Below, piece after piece: positions 1-11,627 of a stretch of DNA of 64,000 nucleotides. How positions within the stretch are numbered: the stretch's first letter is position 1; the number at the start of each line of letters is the position of its first letter. This DNA is from Polytrichum commune (Eukaryota > Streptophyta > Polytrichopsida > Polytrichales > Polytrichaceae): contig OX485805.1 of assembly GCA_950295325.1 (NCBI GenBank), forward strand, positions 14,495,501 to 14,559,500, written 5' to 3'. Both the position numbers and the translations under genes were made by a program. A model generated the notes under the pieces. That model did no database searches and was not told the DNA's origin. It worked only from the letters and a program-made list of their open reading frames with translations.

Positions 1-765
1 AGCTGTAATGTAGAGGGTGCTAAAACACCGAGGTATAATAAGAATGGCCAACACTAATGATATGACATCCCATAATTGCTATGTACGGTGCAACCATGGA
101 TTCTAGGTGGATTTATAGTGATAATGGGAAATTTTATACTTGATATTGAAGAACATGTGAACACATTTATTATATTGGATATGTGACCAATGCTCAAATA
201 CCAATGTAGAATAGTTTGTTGGATGTTGTTATCTTTGGCCAAAAGGTGGTGTATATGGGCTAATTAACACACAAGTGATGGCGCATACATGACTTGATTA
301 CATCATGTTGTATATGATTTCTGGCTTCCCCACAAAATACAATACCAACCTCATGCCAATGCAATTTATTCATGTTGTGAGGGTGTTGCACCCATGCATG
401 CCATTAGATTATCTTACTCCCATAATTGCCTTATGAGGAACTATTTGGTTTCTTAGCACGCTTGAAGGTTCCTTTGAGGTGTGGGTGTGTCCCATGTGCA
501 GTAGTTAACTGTGGCCACATTAGTTCGGAGGGACACTATAGAATTGTTTAAAGATGGTACCGATATAAAGACCTAGCTCGTAGTTGCACCAATGCTTGGA
601 ACCAAAAAAAACCAATGGTTATTGATCAACCAACCCTAATTTGGATCCCATTGTGAAGGCCCCATGCAATGGAGCTTTACAAAATTTCTATGATAGAGAT
701 ACTTAGGAGTGGGAGAGAATGAAAGACAATAGGAATAGTTAGGCATGGTTATACATAATGTACGT
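1..765. other. Intergenic DNA, no gene seen
   Basis: AT-rich sequence with only short open frames lacking recognisable motifs or codon bias. I see no coding, RNA or repeat signal that I can support here. Confidence 0.5.
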
Positions 766-1287
766 TAATGCCCCCTTCCCACATGTCTTTAGCTAAGACT
801 AAAAGTTGGTTCTAACAACCTGGCCTTCACACCATCGACATTATCTAGTGCCGAACCTAGTTGGCAAATAATGTGGCATGGCTTAAAAGTGGAGGTTTTA
901 AGCCTCAAGCACCGACCCTCCCATCAGTACCTAAACATGAGGCAAGAATATAGGACCTTTAAAAGTGTTGCCTCCCGCCCTTGTGATTGATTGTTTTTTA
1001 GTCTTAACTATGAGGGCACGAGGAGCTCCATTAACAAAAACTGATGGTAAGATAGGTGAGTAGTAAGGCATTTGGGGATGGGACAAAAACTACACAACAT
1101 TCATTGCTTGGTAGATAAAACAATGAACATGTGTGAAAGCCACTTAACTAAAACTTACTTGAAAATCTCCAGAGCAAGTTCTTGTAGGTGCATTGGGATA
1201 GCCGGATGCCTCCACTATAACTGAGGGAGCTTTACCCGGTTTTAGGAAATACTTTTAGTCTTAGCTAAAGTCATAGGGAAGGGGGCA
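766..1287. mobile_element. MITE-like element with ~36-bp terminal inverted repeats
   Basis: The left end (about 768-806) and the right end (about 1252-1287) are near-perfect inverted copies: both read TGCCCCCTTCCC followed by TTTAGCTAAGACTAAAAG. TACGT flanks the element at 761-765 and 1288-1292, a plausible 5-bp target duplication. The interior has no open frame of note. By structure this is a non-autonomous DNA transposon; I cannot name its superfamily. Confidence 0.6.
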
Positions 1288-1292
1288 TACGT

Positions 1293-2480
1293 GTGCTCTT
1301 TTCTTTAGATTTGTATTAAAAGGTTTTGTTGTTGATTTAAATAACCACGATAAGTGAACACGTAGTTTTGTGTGAACAACTTCCTCTTGTACTTCCATCT
1401 ATACCAAGAAGCTTAAGTTCATTTATTGTGCATTGTATCCATCGTTCATTGCTCCAACTTACATGTGCTACGATTGCTTCCATTTTCTTGAATGTTGAGT
1501 CAAACTACATTATTCCAATTCATATAGATAACCTTTTTTTAAGCTCATGTTTATCAAATTTCAAAGTAGAATAAAACGTATATTAGGCTAGTCGCTCTCG
1601 GTCAGCATATTATTACGAACAAATTTGGAATTCTTTATGCCAAATTACCATGGATATAGGATGTTAGTGGGTATATTTCCATATATTTTTCCTCCCTTGC
1701 TGCTCATATGTAATTGCTCGCTACTCACCACTCATATGATAGCGTTCCCCTCATAGTTTGGAACGATGAGTTTAGGCACACCTTGTGTTGGGGGATTGTT
1801 TTTGAGGTGAAGAACAAATGTAGCAAAGTGGATTGCATTGGCTTTAGATATTGCCAAATGAGGGACCCATAGTGATGGTAGTAGGGATTTGTATTCAACA
1901 ACATAACAAACTTACACGCATAACATGATCTTGAAGTGATATAGTTGTCAAAATGTCTCTTGAGATGTGAGCACTTCATGAGGTATACATGATAATCATT
2001 TATGACATTTCATAATCAAGACATTACTTTAAGTAAATCTAGACTCATGCATAGTTTCTTGATACAATGAAATTAGATGTGTGCACATTTATCAACAACA
2101 ACACCTATGATAAAAATGATAGAAATGATAGAATCTAATCCTAAATGTGGACTACAAATCTTGTTGTAATACTTTTTAGTTGCATGCACAACATGTTGTT
2201 TGTGAAAAAAATACACATTTAGAGGGATTATTTCACCACATTGCTTCATTATTTGACCATGCCATTATTGCTACATTATTGTATTTTCATCATCTTCTTC
2301 TAGTTATTGCCCCCAATTTAGTTTACTGCAATGTACATGTCTTGACTATGCACAAAGTACTCTCGTATGCATTATTGAGTTTGGACAAGTCTATTGTCCA
2401 TATGTACTAAAATCCTCGTCTCAAGCTTTTGGAGGAGATGTGAAATATCAACAGCTACATTGTGGGGGGAAATTTGCTTG
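1293..2480. other. Intergenic DNA, no gene seen
   Basis: AT-rich DNA. The open frames of 60-90 codons in several frames have no family resemblance and look like chance. Confidence 0.45.
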
Positions 2481-2486
2481 AAAATT

Positions 2487-2861
2487 GTAGCTCTCTAGTA
2501 GCTTGGGCACCTTTATGCCTAATAATTCACCAAAGTGCAAAAATATGTTAGGTAGCCCATAAAATAATATTCTAAAATCGGACAAATTAGAAAATCGTTT
2601 AAAATAAGTTAGACATTCATCCAAGTCATTTTTATAATTCATGAATGGTTTTCCTAATTTTATCTATGGTAGCTACAATTAACCTAAACACTTCCCTTAA
2701 CCAACGTTTGTCTTTTTACTTGTATGTCAAGGATTTAGGCATTATTATGATTTTAGACACTCTTTGAATGATACTTTTTAGACACTCAACGAAATTAATT
2801 TCCCAAAGATTTAGACTCTTTTATTTATTTATTATTATTTCCCAAGCTACTAGAGAGCTAC
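2487..2861. repeat. Perfect 21-bp inverted repeat pair, possible small MITE
   Basis: A 21-base sequence starting GTAGCTCTCTAGTAGC at 2487-2507 recurs as its exact reverse complement at 2841-2861. Similarity continues weakly outside both arms (AAATTTGCTTGAAAA against TTTTTTGCTTAAAAA). This suggests the inner part of longer terminal inverted repeats of a decayed element. No target duplication could be fixed. Confidence 0.45.
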
Positions 2862-2869
2862 GGTATACT

Positions 2870-3520
2870 TACTCATTTTTTTAAGCAAAAAATGATCAAA
2901 TTTTGGAATTGGAATTCCACATATTGATGTTTAGGTCTTAAGAGGAGACTTCCTTTGATGATAGACATAGCATAACCCAACACATACCATGAAAATCCGT
3001 GACATTAAACGCAAGAGTAATAGGCCATCCTAGTAGCCATTTCTTAAGGGTGACTTGCATTTTCTTCATAATTTCCATATTGCACGATGATTCCAAATTT
3101 AAGAAAGAACTTAAAAAAGAAGACGGATGTGACCGTACTGAGAGCACTTCCAACTCCACATACAAAATCTTCGCCATTGGATCACATTGAAAGTTGTGTG
3201 AGTTGGTTAGCAAATGTGAAGATTAAAGATTGTCACTTGAAATCTAATAATCAAAGTGAAGATGCATAAGTTTTGAGAGGTCGAAGCGAATTTTCTTTTC
3301 TCTGTCAATGATCACATAGGCCCTCTGTGTTCACAATCAAACCTAAGAGTGTTTCTATAGCTTGATAACATAATCCAATCTCTTTGTGGTATGTGTCGAA
3401 GTTAGGGTTCTTTTGGGATTGACACTTGAAGCTCCTCTCGTGCGGTGGGCGTAGCCACTTCCATCATCCCGAGTAACAATTATGTGTGAGGAGCAGAGCC
3501 CAACATTTTCCTTTTTAATT
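2870..3520. other. Intergenic DNA, no gene seen
   Basis: No supported gene. Overlapping open frames on both strands near 2938-3269 contradict each other and have no recognisable motif. Confidence 0.4.
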
Positions 3521-3528
3521 GCACCCAT

Positions 3529-3970
3529 ACCCAGACCATGCCCATCAGTAGTGACCTATGCCCACCCATAGCATGACATGTGCGCACCCATGCCCACCCA
3601 TGCCCACACATAGCATGACATGTGCCCACCCATGCCCACCCACGCCCCACCCATGCCATTCAAATTACGCCCATGTATTCAAAAATTGTGTAATGTGTAT
3701 TGTGTAATTATGTAATGTGTCTTGTATGATTGTGTAATTGTGCCCCACCCATGCCCACCCATGCCCACCCATTATAATATCAAACCCATGCCCAGCCATG
3801 AACAATAATATCGCAATCATGCCCACCCATGAACAATAATATCGCAGTCATGCCCACCCATGAACAATAATATCGCAGCCATGCCCACCCATGCCCACCC
3901 ATGAAGAATAATATTGCACCCATGCCCACCCAAAACCCATGGGCATGGGTGGGTATGGGCATGGGCACCC
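3529..3970. repeat. CCCATGCCCA-rich minisatellite with hairpin end
   Basis: The segment is built from variants of CCCACCCATG. Between about 3783 and 3905 there is a ~30-bp higher-order unit (CATGCCCACCCATGAACAAT then AATATCGCA) in about four slightly diverged copies. At 3920-3970 the C-rich array meets its own complement (ACCCATGGGCATGGGT), giving a strong foldback. Open frames through it are simple repeats (GGHGWAW-like) and not credible proteins. Confidence 0.8.
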
Positions 3971-4188
3971 AATGTAGGGCTCTGGTGAGGAGTACTAAGC
4001 ATTATGTTTCTATGATCGAGTGAACAAAAGACGGAAAGTCTTTTGTGGATGCTCCGAAGGGCTTGGTGGGCGGGAGAAGGTGGTGAGTCCGGTGGACTAG
4101 GAAAGGGACCTCAGGGAGGTTGCTAGAGCTAAGGCGGAAGACGGATCGGGTCGAAGTGACATCGTGCGTTGCTCCCCAAATCGCTCTA
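3971..4188. other. Flank of the pogo-like element
   Basis: Short GC-richer stretch ending in the target dinucleotide TA at 4187-4188. No gene seen. Confidence 0.4.
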
Positions 4189-4633
4189 AGGTAGGGGTGC
4201 CAATTTCCGTCCAAATTTCAGGTTGCATGGTTAGGTCTGTGAAAGAAAAATTTTATTATTTTTGGATGCTTTGCAAGGCTGGTGCAAAAACATCCCCCCA
4301 AAAAACATTTTTTTGGCAATGGCTAGAATTTTTTGTGATTTTCTACATCGGAGAGCGTAGACTGCCCAGTGGTCGCTCATAGGATTCTTGTTTTTTCAAG
4401 AAGTTTGCTTCCTAAAGTCATGGACTTATTATTACAATTCTGACCGAAAAGGCTTTAATATTCAGTTTCGTGGGGCATCATAAATCGTGCATGTGGTTGG
4501 ATTGACCATGCCAATTAAGTCGAAGATGCGTGCAAGGTGGAACTCTAAAATTGGGATCCAAGGAAGATAAAGTGTTGTAATGATTGCTTACGCCACCCAG
4601 GCTGGTCCAAAAAAACACGCAGTTGTAGGGTAG

Positions 4634-5198
4634 GTGCGGGCCCGCAACCCTGTTAAACCGTCACTAACATGCCCATATTCCAAGCCAATGCGTTTAAACC
4701 TCGCGCATCCCAGCTCAGCGTCTGGCGCGGGAGCGTCAAATCCGCCAACAGCTAACTTACGGCGTCCTCTCCGATGCCGCTCTCTGCCCATTCGTTCATT
4801 ATCGTCCTCTCCGATTCGGCTCAGTTTCCTTTGTCTCGGCTCTCTTTTCCTCTCCGCTCAGGTGCGTGGTTGTTTTTGCTGCGGTTGTTTTGGTGTGGTT
4901 TAGCCCCGAGCAACTCATCAAAGCGAGACAAGACGAGAGGTACTCGTCGTCACCCGAATCTCGCTCTCGTAACACCAGAAGAGCACCGTCTCGAGGGCGA
5001 TCTCCAACGGGAGCTTGCTTGAAACGAGGATCAAACATAGAGGATCAAGATGAAGAGGATGATGCTGATGAGTCCATGACGAAGCACCATGTGAGGTTCT
5101 CCATTTCCTTGCCGATGCGACCTAAGGAGTCTTTGCCATTCCCTTTCCTCATGAGGCAGTCCCAGTCGTCTTTCACATGTATGTATGCGTATCCTTAA
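4634..5198 (+). other. GC-rich gene-like segment inside the pogo element
   Basis: Composition changes abruptly to GC- and CpG-rich DNA at about 4630-5190. Several frames are open, for example 4634-4903, 4774-5022 and 4866-5198. The last encodes a serine/arginine-rich then acidic stretch (DQDEEDDADE). A CAG/GTGCGT junction at about 4860 would suit a splice donor. This looks like a 5' UTR plus first exon of a host gene carried or nested in the transposon. I recognise no protein family, and no single frame is clearly the real one. Confidence 0.3.
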
Positions 5199-5199
5199 T

Positions 5200-5850
5200 T
5201 CTTCGCCTTCAGCTTGCTTTAATCTTGCAAGGATTGGTGTCGTAGTTTCCGGCCATATCTATTTCTACAATCATTAGGTCCAAGTTTGATGCCAAATCCT
5301 TCTTAAAGCTTTTGAAATTGGAGTCAGTTTGTCTAAATTATAATGCTCTTCATGATCTTTCTTAGCCGTCAGCTTGCCATGATCTTGCAAAATATTAGTT
5401 TTGATATTTCTGGCCATCTCTAATTCTACAAAATTAGGTCTACATGAGATGTGGACTGATCTTCCGAACGCAGTCTGATTCAAGTTCTTGAAATTGGAGT
5501 CAATGCGTCTATATTAGAATGCTCTACAAAATCTTGCCATGATCTTGCAAGGGATTGGTTATGTAATTCCCGGCCACAAACATTAGGTCGAAAGGAGGTT
5601 GAGACTTGATGTTTTGAACACTGTCTGATGCCAAATTCTGTCAGAGATCTTATGCGCTGAATTTAACATTTCCAATCTAGATTTCTCAAATTGGAGTTCA
5701 AATACGGAGTAAATTGTTGGATGAATGCTGTGGTGCACGAAAGTTGATCATTGCTTGGCCTTGGCACACTTGGCGGTCTTGGTGTATCAATATAGTTCTT
5801 GAAATTGAGTCCAAATGTCTTAATTAGAATGCTTTTCAAAAGTTGTTATT
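5200..5850. repeat. Diverged ~170-bp tandem repeats
   Basis: At least three degenerate units follow one another. Each holds, in order, CTTGCCATGATCTTGCAA-like, a GGCCA(T/C) block, ATTAGGTC, a TCTGATGCCAAATTC-like block and TTGAAATTGGAGTCAATG-like sequence. Units begin at roughly 5205, 5375 and 5530, and the third is longer. The array lies wholly inside the pogo-like element. Confidence 0.5.
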
Positions 5851-5883
5851 CAATGGACAAGTATTCAGTAATCCATCACTATT

Positions 5884-6129
5884 ATGTTCGGAGGAGAAAG
5901 GGCATGTGAATGGAATTTGGGTTTGCCTGGAGCAGGGGAGAGACGTCGGAGCAATTTTGGGTTGGAGGTCATTCCAAGTGAGAAATGCTTCGAAGGGGAA
6001 CTACACATTGACAATGGACGTTCTATTGTTGCAACACCACGAGTTCCTGGAGACCAGGAATGGCGAGACGCCACCAAGGAGCCGCCATCAATCACCAAAA
6101 ACCTTGCCATAAAAGGCTCTGCATACTAA
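5884..6129 (+). other. Open frame of 81 codons in the transposon cargo region
   Basis: An 81-residue frame with fairly even composition (starts MFGGERACEW). An overlapping frame at 5843-6112 is equally long, so this may be a captured exon fragment or chance. No family recognised. Confidence 0.15.
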
Positions 6130-6491
6130 ACTACACTGCTGTATTTAATATTTAGGAGAAGGCTACACTTGACACAGGTAATTACTTAGCAGATTGTTGT
6201 CTATTTTATCAACAGAGTAAGCAAAGTGTGTGTGCTAATTCTACCTGCAATGTGGTGGTAATAGAAATGCATATTACTTCAATCTAAGAAGATATAGGTT
6301 TGGAGCCTTGTGAATAAGTCTTTGCTAGTTCATCCAATCATGTTTCACATGTGCAGGAAGGCGACAAGTAAAGTAGCCTTTATTTTTACATGAAAACTGA
6401 ATATATAGCCTGGAAAAAGTTCGTGAATGGCGAAACAAAAGGATGGACCATCAATTACTATTTGGTTTGACCATAAAATCCTGGTACGTAT

Positions 6492-8891
6492 CTATCTAGG
6501 TGGTTGAGGAGTCACATCGTTGTATGCACTTGAGTAGAATGGGTTTGTGTGGGTATTGTAAAAACCTCTCGCGACCTCTTGCATCATCCAAAGGATGCTC
6601 ATGTTTGCAGGTGGTGGCGCCATTGCTGGTTGCATGGGAGGCAAAAATGATGGTTGTAGTAATGTCCACTGCTGCGGGATAGCTTGTTGCAAGGAAAGGA
6701 GGCTATTTGTCCCTTGTTTCACCGCATTTGGAGTGTCACTAGTGCTCGGGAGTTCACTTGCCCCTGCTGTTGTGTCGTCACGATCAGCTGTCCCACGACG
6801 GCACCTTTTGGTAAGTTGTTGCATCTTCCTCTCTTGCTTCTTCTGTGCTTTTTGAGCTACGCAATCTTGCTTCTCTTTTTGTTGTTGTTCTCGCTGTAGC
6901 TTGCGTTGCTCCTAGCTTGCATTTTTATTTTTATTTTTTTGCGCTGCAGCTGCTGTAGCCTCTTTCTTAGCCAAGAGCTCCTCTAATCCTTTGATATAAT
7001 CTCTGGATGTTAAAATTATGCTCTTCGTGTAGTCTAAGAGAGGTTGTTGTTTTCTCCTTTTCTTTGTTGGGATTAACTCAGGCAAGGAAAGAAACTCATC
7101 AATGTTGCTATCATTTCTCTTTTTGAACTCCTCTCGGAATTCGGGGTCTATGGTGATGTGCTGATCATTCAAATCGCAATTGTTTTCCTCTGGATTTGGA
7201 ACATCTACATAAAAATGACATGTTCTTGAAGAGTTCTCGTGTCTTGCAGACTCTGTTTGTGAATTTATTTCAGCTTCAGTCACCATGTTGGGGAGGTCAT
7301 GGGAGTTGCCGCCAAGGCCATCACACGATTGCACCAAACTGCCACCTTCAATGTCATCACCAACCTCATCTTCACTTGAGTCTTCTTCACCAAGAGGTTG
7401 AATTTCTTGACCCCCTTCTTCAAATCCTCTACTAGGTTCCATGCGGTTTGTTGCAGCAGTGTCATCTAGTGGCCAAATCCCAGTCTTCTTAAAACTTGAT
7501 TTGATGTTCTTCGAAGTGAATGATCTCTTCAAGGCTTGGGATGTCCATTCACATAGAGTAGTTTTCTCCACCTTTTTGTCTTTGTTCAGCAGGGTCCAAG
7601 AGTCCCTAATTTGCTTAAATGCAGATTTAAAGGGTTTAAAGTAGCTGACATCCAAGGGCTGCAAGGCATGGGAGGTGTGGGAAGGTAGAGAGATAATGTC
7701 CAAATTAGAATTTATTGTTGATTTCACAACTTAAAGAGTGACATGGGAGTTATGCCCATCCAAGACAAGTAAGTGCATGTTTTTCTCATCAATTCCTATT
7801 GTTTTTTTTCGTCCCAATGAAATACAAAATCCAAAAATAAAATAACCACTTGGTCATCCATGCATTGGATTGCATGGCCACTACGGCATCCTCCTCACAA
7901 TTTTTGACATAGTCTTGTCGAAAGTAAGTTCCCTTGAGGATATAGAAATTTGGAATCTTCCCACCATCAACATTGATACATGACAAAACCGATAAGTGCT
8001 TTCTCTAATCTGCTTCAATTGTTTGTACAGATCTGCTTCCCACTTTGGCTAGTACAGTGGCCCCCCACTTCTTCCTGCTTGGACTCCACTCTCATCATAA
8101 TTCCAAATATGTGATGGTGGGTAATTCCAAGTATCATATAGCTCCTTTAGATAGCAATAGAAGCTAGCAGCCGCTGATGGGCACAAGCCTCTAGCTCTTG
8201 CTAATTCTAAAGGTTGGTTTTTTCTATTCACTAGTTCAGGGTGCTTTTGTTTGAAACTTCTTAGCCATGATTTTCCAGAAACCCCTGTAGCACTCCATGG
8301 GGTCTCTCTTGTTTGGGTGGCTTGGGCCACTTTTAACCTCAGCTGCCCTGGGGTTAAAGGATGGCCCAAGTCTTGCATTTTAAATAAATATTCCAATATT
8401 TTTTTTTCTTCATTTTAAAAAAAAATTGTTTTGGCTCCTCTTTTCCTTCCTTGCATTCTTCTATACAAGTGATCACAAATTGAACTAGGTGGAATGCCAA
8501 AGGTACGGGAAGCAACTCTCACCTTCATGCCATCATCAATAATTGCATCTAGGGCTGCCCTGAGTTGTACATTTGTCCAATTTCATGTTTTATTGGGTAG
8601 ATTCCTCCTAATTTTGTTGCAGAGCACTTCTTGGCTATTTGGAGCAACTCTCTCATCAATTATTGAGCCACCCATGAGGTTGTCACCTTCACCTCCACTG
8701 CTAAAATTACTTTGTGAAGGGTTTTGGTGCTCCAAAAGGGCTGAATTTCTCAAGTTTGCTCTCCTTGCTCCACCCATGAAATTGTCATCTTCATCCCTCT
8801 TTCTGAAATTACTTAGTGAAGAATTTTGGTGCCCGAAAGAGGTTGAACTCATGAAACTCATTCTCCTTCCTTTTTCTCTCTCCTCTCTCAA
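6492..8891 (-). pseudogene. Pogo/Tigger (CENP-B/jerky-like) transposase, broken
   Basis: The once-continuous frame has an N-terminal linker (8891-8586), then a pipsqueak-type helix-turn-helix (about 8580-8430, WTNVQLRAALDAIIDDG). A CENP-B/Tc5-type DNA-binding domain follows (8396-8160, KMQDLGHPLTPGQLRLK), then a DDE_1 catalytic domain. The three acidic residues are visible: D in IWNYDESGVQ (about 8090), D in LVLDGHNSH (about 7760) and D in LQPLDVSYFK (about 7650). A charged, Q-rich tail ends at 6492. Lesions: in-frame stops at 8583-8585, 8415-8417, 8005-8007, 7731-7733 and 6912-6914, and frameshifts near 8050-8060 and 7790-7845. In life it would cut and paste the element at TA sites. It cannot make an active protein now. 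The DDD triad favours pogo/Tigger over other Tc1/mariner groups. Confidence 0.9.
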
Positions 8892-9709
8892 ATTGCCATC
8901 TAGTGTATTGTGAGTTTGTGGAGTGGAATTGACATGTAGGGATGGTGCTGAACTTCTATATTTTTTCCTTGATCGATGCTCAAATTATACCATATAGTCC
9001 TCAAAATCTAATATTTCTTGTGAACTCTCTTCATGACCATGTGCAAGAATGTGTTCTTGATAACTTGCTATAACTTGAGTTTCTGGCACTATGTCCCCTC
9101 ACTCAAACAACCCTCATTTCCTTGCATTATGTTGTTCTTTACTTCTCTCATGCTCTCTCCACTAAGCACTCAATAATTTATTTTGTTCTACCACCATAAG
9201 CATCATTTTTGCTCACAAACACGCCCATTGTTGTATGCAAAATATGTCTTCACAGCCTTGGAAGGATGTGCATAAAAAAACCCTAAACCATCCACTTGGA
9301 AGCCCAAATTAAAGCTTGTTTGTTGCTAAACCGTCCGCTTGGCAACCCCAATTAGAGTTTTTTTATTGCAAAATCAGCCCCCAAAGTGGGCAATTTTTTG
9401 AGCGTACAAAACGTTAATTACCTCCTCTTTCCACCATCATTTTGTTCAACAAAATTTACTTTTTCATCCACAATGGAGCCTTATTTCGACCAACAAAATA
9501 TCTAAATTACTCAACTTACTATAATGTGCCTTTGTGGGTATTTTTTCAAACAAAGTTGGACGGATTTGTGGACCCAACCCGAAATTGTAGGGGGCGATTT
9601 TAGGACCCGCACGGAAATTAGTACCCCTACCTTATTCCTATTCACTCACCTCCCCGGGCTCTGAAAGGCCACCCTCCAAACCCACCTACCCCACCGACAT
9701 ACCATATAA

Positions 9710-10550
9710 ATGATACGAAAACACAATCCGAACCCCAAATATGTCGAATTCACCCCACACCCCAAAAGTCTAAACGGGATAAATACACCATCACAAGTAG
9801 AACTTACTAGACTTGGATTCTTGGACGTAAATATAATACTAGCAAATACGGTAGAGGCCTTGGAAGACACACCTTCTAAGTGGTTGACAAGACAAAAAGT
9901 AAAAATCATGATGGAAGGGGAGAGCTCGAAATTACATCAAGAAATGACGGAGAGGAAAAAAAAATGCATATAATAGAATGATAATATACACCGACAAATA
10001 TATGACATCTATTGTAGCTCAACTCACAATCTTCAAAAAATAACTACTAACAACAATAGACTACATTGAAAGTGTAGCAAGAGACTCGGAAGGTGCACCT
10101 CATAAATGCAACATGAACACTTCAAACTAGTGAACATAAACAACGCCCCGGATGTATACGACAAAATCATAAGAGTATTCTTCGATACTCTAAAATATCA
10201 CATAAATAATAATTAAGGTGTTTATAAGTACCACCAAACAAATAGAGAAACTTAACTCCAATGCCCACAACAAACACCCAACAAACCACAAACCACAACC
10301 CACAACCAACACACACCTTTAGAAAACAATACAACAACAAACCCATAATTAAAAAATTACATAAACCAAACACAAAAAACCAACGGAGTACACCAAATCG
10401 AAAACACAAGGGCGAACAAATACCACAAATTGAAGAAAATACACACAACTAATAGAACCGAAATAAAAAACAAAAACTTGCATAAAACTACACACATAAT
10501 ACTATAAAAATGTGAAGACATAGAATCAAACCTGGGACCTATGCCTAATA
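9710..10550 (+). pseudogene. Possible LINE ORF1 / 5' region remnants
   Basis: Open frames at 9710-9973 (87 residues, lysine-rich C-terminus) and 10261-10452 have the same A/C-rich composition as the LINE and lie 5' of its endonuclease. No nucleocapsid motif is visible, so assignment to ORF1 rests on position only. Confidence 0.3.
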
Positions 10551-10691
10551 TATTGAAAGAACATCCACCGACACATAGGCGGAGATCTAAAACATACTTC
10601 ATACCATGCAAAATAAAACTCCACCCAGAATACCAACACATTACACAAAGCTTCTCCCCATTATTAAAAACAAACCATCCTAATCACAACA

Positions 10692-11532
10692 ATGCCTCTA
10701 GGACATTCCCCAAGGTCTCACTATATATTAACCAAAAAAAACCAATTCCCAACACCAAATATACTATTTACACTAATCACAACACCAAGCCCAAACATTA
10801 ACACATGTGAACATCTCATCAGTAACTTAAACCTAGACTGGCCTACAATACTCCTAAATAAACTAAACACCTTAAGAAACCCCCTTGAAAGACACATCAA
10901 CACTATATACCCACACACCCAACTCATACAAGAGAATCAAAACCTAATCAACCCACAATCTATCATACACAAAAGCATTTATAAACTTATACACCAAAAC
11001 CATGACCCGCCAAACCTCCAAACACTCAAAGATAAATACCCTTACTTACCTATAAACATTCTTAAGGAAACATTAAGAATATTTGAGCCCCTAACAAAAT
11101 ACACACACCCCCCACCCACACCATTGCCACCCTCACCACCACCACCACAACTAAGCCAAAACACCAACCACCACACCCAAATCATTACATGGAATGCCGC
11201 GTCATTAAGCACAACACTACCCAACATACAAGACATTATCCACCACTCACAAGATAAACCTGCCATAATTACCATACAAGAAACTAAATGAATGGCATCT
11301 AAATCAACTAAATACATACAAAATCTATTCCCAGAACACAAACTAATCTTCAATAACACACATGCACTAACCATATGTATCCAACAAAGTATGTTGTACA
11401 CCCCAACTAGAGGAGGCCTACTTACACTTATACACAAAAAATACACATTCCAAGGAAACATTACCAAAATACCCTCCCCTGCCAACATATCATCACACCT
11501 ACAAATCATCCATATAACATTAGAAAAGTTAT
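10692..11532 (+). pseudogene. LINE ORF2, N-terminal part with first half of APE endonuclease
   Basis: A proline-rich leader runs to about 11160, followed by the start of an endonuclease/exonuclease/phosphatase domain: ITWNAASLS (N of the first motif) and IITIQETK (catalytic E). A TGA at 11289-11291 interrupts ETK-MASK where TGG (W) is expected. The frame continues through THALTICIQQS and the GGLLTLIHK motif to HITLEK, then ends at the 6.4-kb insertion. In an active element this domain nicks target DNA to prime reverse transcription. Confidence 0.8.
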
Positions 11533-11627
11533 CGGGCCTTTAAGTGGCCTCCAATATTCGTACCCAATGGAGCCTATGTGCAGAGCCTGCCCGTGGCTAC
11601 ATCAAGAATGTATGACGTGGAAGGCAG

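Larger units (their letters stand above)
4189..9632 (-). mobile_element. Pogo/Tigger-like DNA transposon, 5.4 kb, decayed
   Basis: The left end starts AGGTAGGGGTGCCAATTTCC at 4189. The reverse complement of the right end starts AGGTAGGGGTACTAATTTCC at 9632. The first 22 bases match at all but two positions. TA flanks both sides (4187-4188 and 9633-9634), the Tc1/mariner-pogo target duplication. The minus strand between 8891 and 6492 encodes a broken pogo-type transposase. The left half (about 4600-6130) is unrelated to the transposase and contains a GC-rich promoter-like stretch and open frames. A 385-bp derivative with both ends of this family lies at 22634-23018, which confirms the boundaries. 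Confidence 0.88.

Noticed and set aside
3783..3905. Regularly spaced ~30-bp repeats considered as a CRISPR array
   Set aside because: Units are contiguous and diverged, with no unique spacers, in a plant nuclear context. They are a minisatellite.
3780..4002. Two glycine/histidine/tryptophan-rich open frames
   Set aside because: Direct translations of the minisatellite, with no start context or family.
10167..11509. Long hydrophobic open frames on the - strand across the LINE (also at 18197-18577, 19333-19950 and 20904-21256)
   Set aside because: They are the complement of A/C-rich coding sequence, which yields V/C/F/W-rich pseudo-proteins. The + strand has recognisable LINE domains at the same positions.
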